Assembly (NCBI GenBank): GCA_025355935.1
Contig: JANXYS010000469.1
Span: 1 to 6,222, forward strand
From: Chitinophagales bacterium
Lineage (GTDB): Bacteria; Bacteroidota; Bacteroidia; Chitinophagales; Chitinophagaceae
Direction of reading: 5' to 3'
Length of the DNA: 6,222 bases
The position numbers and the translations under genes are program-made. Below the pieces are notes generated by a model that was not told where the DNA came from, ran no database searches, and saw only the letters and a program-made list of their open reading frames with translations. Below are positions 5,583 to 6,222 of this stretch, piece after piece (the stretch's first letter is position 1; each line of letters starts with the position of its first letter).

Positions 5583-6222
5583 ATGCCTGCTTCAATTTTA
5601 GATTTATTACAAAAATACGACGTGCCAATTCCAAGGTATACGAGTTATCCCACAGTGCCATATTGGGATTTTGTTAGCATTAGCGAGGCCAGTTGGAAAC
5701 AATCTGTTTTGGAGACATTTAAGGTAGAAAATGGGGAATTGTGTATTTACATTCACCTTCCTTTCTGCGAAAACCTATGCACGTTTTGCGCCTGTACCAA
5801 ACGCATTACCAAAAATCATGCTGTAGAAGAACCGTACATACTAGCTGTACTCAAAGAGTGGAGTATCTACCGCTCTTTATTTCCGATAAGGCCCATAATA
5901 AAAGAAATTCATCTCGGTGGCGGAACTCCAACATTCTTTTCAGTAGATAATCTAATAAAATTGATTGAAGGAATTACCTGCGATGCAACTATTAATGATG
6001 ATCATGAATTTAGCATAGAAGTACACCCGAATTACACTACTGAAGAACATATACAAAGACTTGCTGGTATAGGCTTCAACCGCATCAGCCTTGGAGTACA
6101 GGACTTTGACCCGGTTGTACAGTTTGCAATAAACAGGGTGCAATCTTTTGAGAGGACTAACGAGGTAGTTGATTGGGCAAAAAAGTATCATTACAACAGT
6201 ATCAATATAGATTTGATCTACG
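5583..6222 (+). CDS. hemN: Oxygen-independent coproporphyrinogen III dehydrogenase, 5' part (partial)
   Basis: The frame runs from ATG 5583 to the window end (213 codons and one base; full HemN is about 450 residues), so the C-terminal half is missing. It carries the HemN N-terminal signature PRYTSYPT (18-24), the radical-SAM cluster motif C62-ENL-C66-TF-C69 followed by C71, the GGGTPT motif (112-117) for SAM binding, SIEVHPN and the region FNRISLGVQDF (165-175), and NIDLIY near the edge. The combination points to true HemN rather than the HemW-like relatives. It decarboxylates coproporphyrinogen III to protoporphyrinogen IX using SAM and a [4Fe-4S] cluster, without O2, in the cytoplasm. It lies 35 nt after the Rrf2 stop on the same strand, with no terminator between, so is probably co-transcribed. 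Heme supply under low oxygen and its cluster's sensitivity fit the neighbours. Confidence 0.95.
   Translation, partial: MPASILDLLQKYDVPIPRYTSYPTVPYWDFVSISEASWKQSVLETFKVENGELCIYIHLPFCENLCTFCACTKRITKNHAVEEPYILAVLKEWSIYRSLFPIRPIIKEIHLGGGTPTFFSVDNLIKLIEGITCDATINDDHEFSIEVHPNYTTEEHIQRLAGIGFNRISLGVQDFDPVVQFAINRVQSFERTNEVVDWAKKYHYNSINIDLIY

Noticed and set aside
5741..6191. Short open frames on both strands over the hemN region
   Set aside because: The HemN frame from 5583 explains this DNA with its radical-SAM motifs; the others are shadows.
1..6222. CRISPR array, tRNA/rRNA genes, insertion sequences or integrase sites
   Set aside because: I saw no regularly spaced repeats, no tRNA T-loop or acceptor pattern, no transposase-like frame and no terminal repeats.

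Overview
The window looks like chromosome of a Bacteroidota bacterium, most likely from the Sphingobacteriaceae/Chitinophagaceae side (inference). The reasons are the AT-rich base composition, starts with little or no Shine-Dalgarno sequence, a TAnnTTTG-like -7 promoter element, and the particular family set: DUF2249-hemerythrin protein, DUF59 protein, Rrf2 regulator and HemN.

Left part (1-1560): the window opens inside the 3' end of an unrecognised gene (2-346). About 1.25 kb without an intact gene follows. This stretch is not empty. On the minus strand, 816-1291 is a clear decayed dps gene (ferritin-like DNA-binding ferroxidase), broken by four frameshifts and one nonsense codon, with the ferroxidase ligand codons still readable. 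A 25-bp perfect palindrome with a one-base centre lies at 663-687.

Right part (1561-6222): a compact same-strand cluster with little spacing. It starts with a 22-bp imperfect dyad (1561-1582) and a -7-like element (1587-1594). The genes are: (1) DUF2249-ScdA_N-hemerythrin di-iron protein of the RIC/YtfE type (1634-2608); (2) a DUF1858-like plus two DUF2249-like domain protein (2698-3501); (3) a 12-helix membrane protein with a visible threefold internal repeat, resembling the heme-copper oxidase subunit I/NnrS type of architecture but lacking copper-site motifs (3503-4792); (4) a DUF59/MIP18-type Fe-S assembly factor (4789-5112); (5) an Rrf2-family regulator with three cysteines in the Fe-S ligand region (5116-5547); (6) the 5' part of hemN, the oxygen-independent coproporphyrinogen III dehydrogenase (5583 to the window end). 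A long-loop hairpin followed by T residues lies between genes 1 and 2 and could attenuate transcription.

The cluster reads as a low-oxygen or nitrosative-stress module (inference). RIC and the DUF59 protein would repair or build iron centres, the Rrf2 protein would sense NO or Fe-S status, HemN would supply heme when oxygen is scarce, and the DUF2249 protein with the membrane protein would form an uncharacterised pair at the membrane. The most interesting parts are the threefold-repeat membrane protein with its DUF2249 partner, the candidate operator, and the dead dps gene next to an iron/NO-stress operon.
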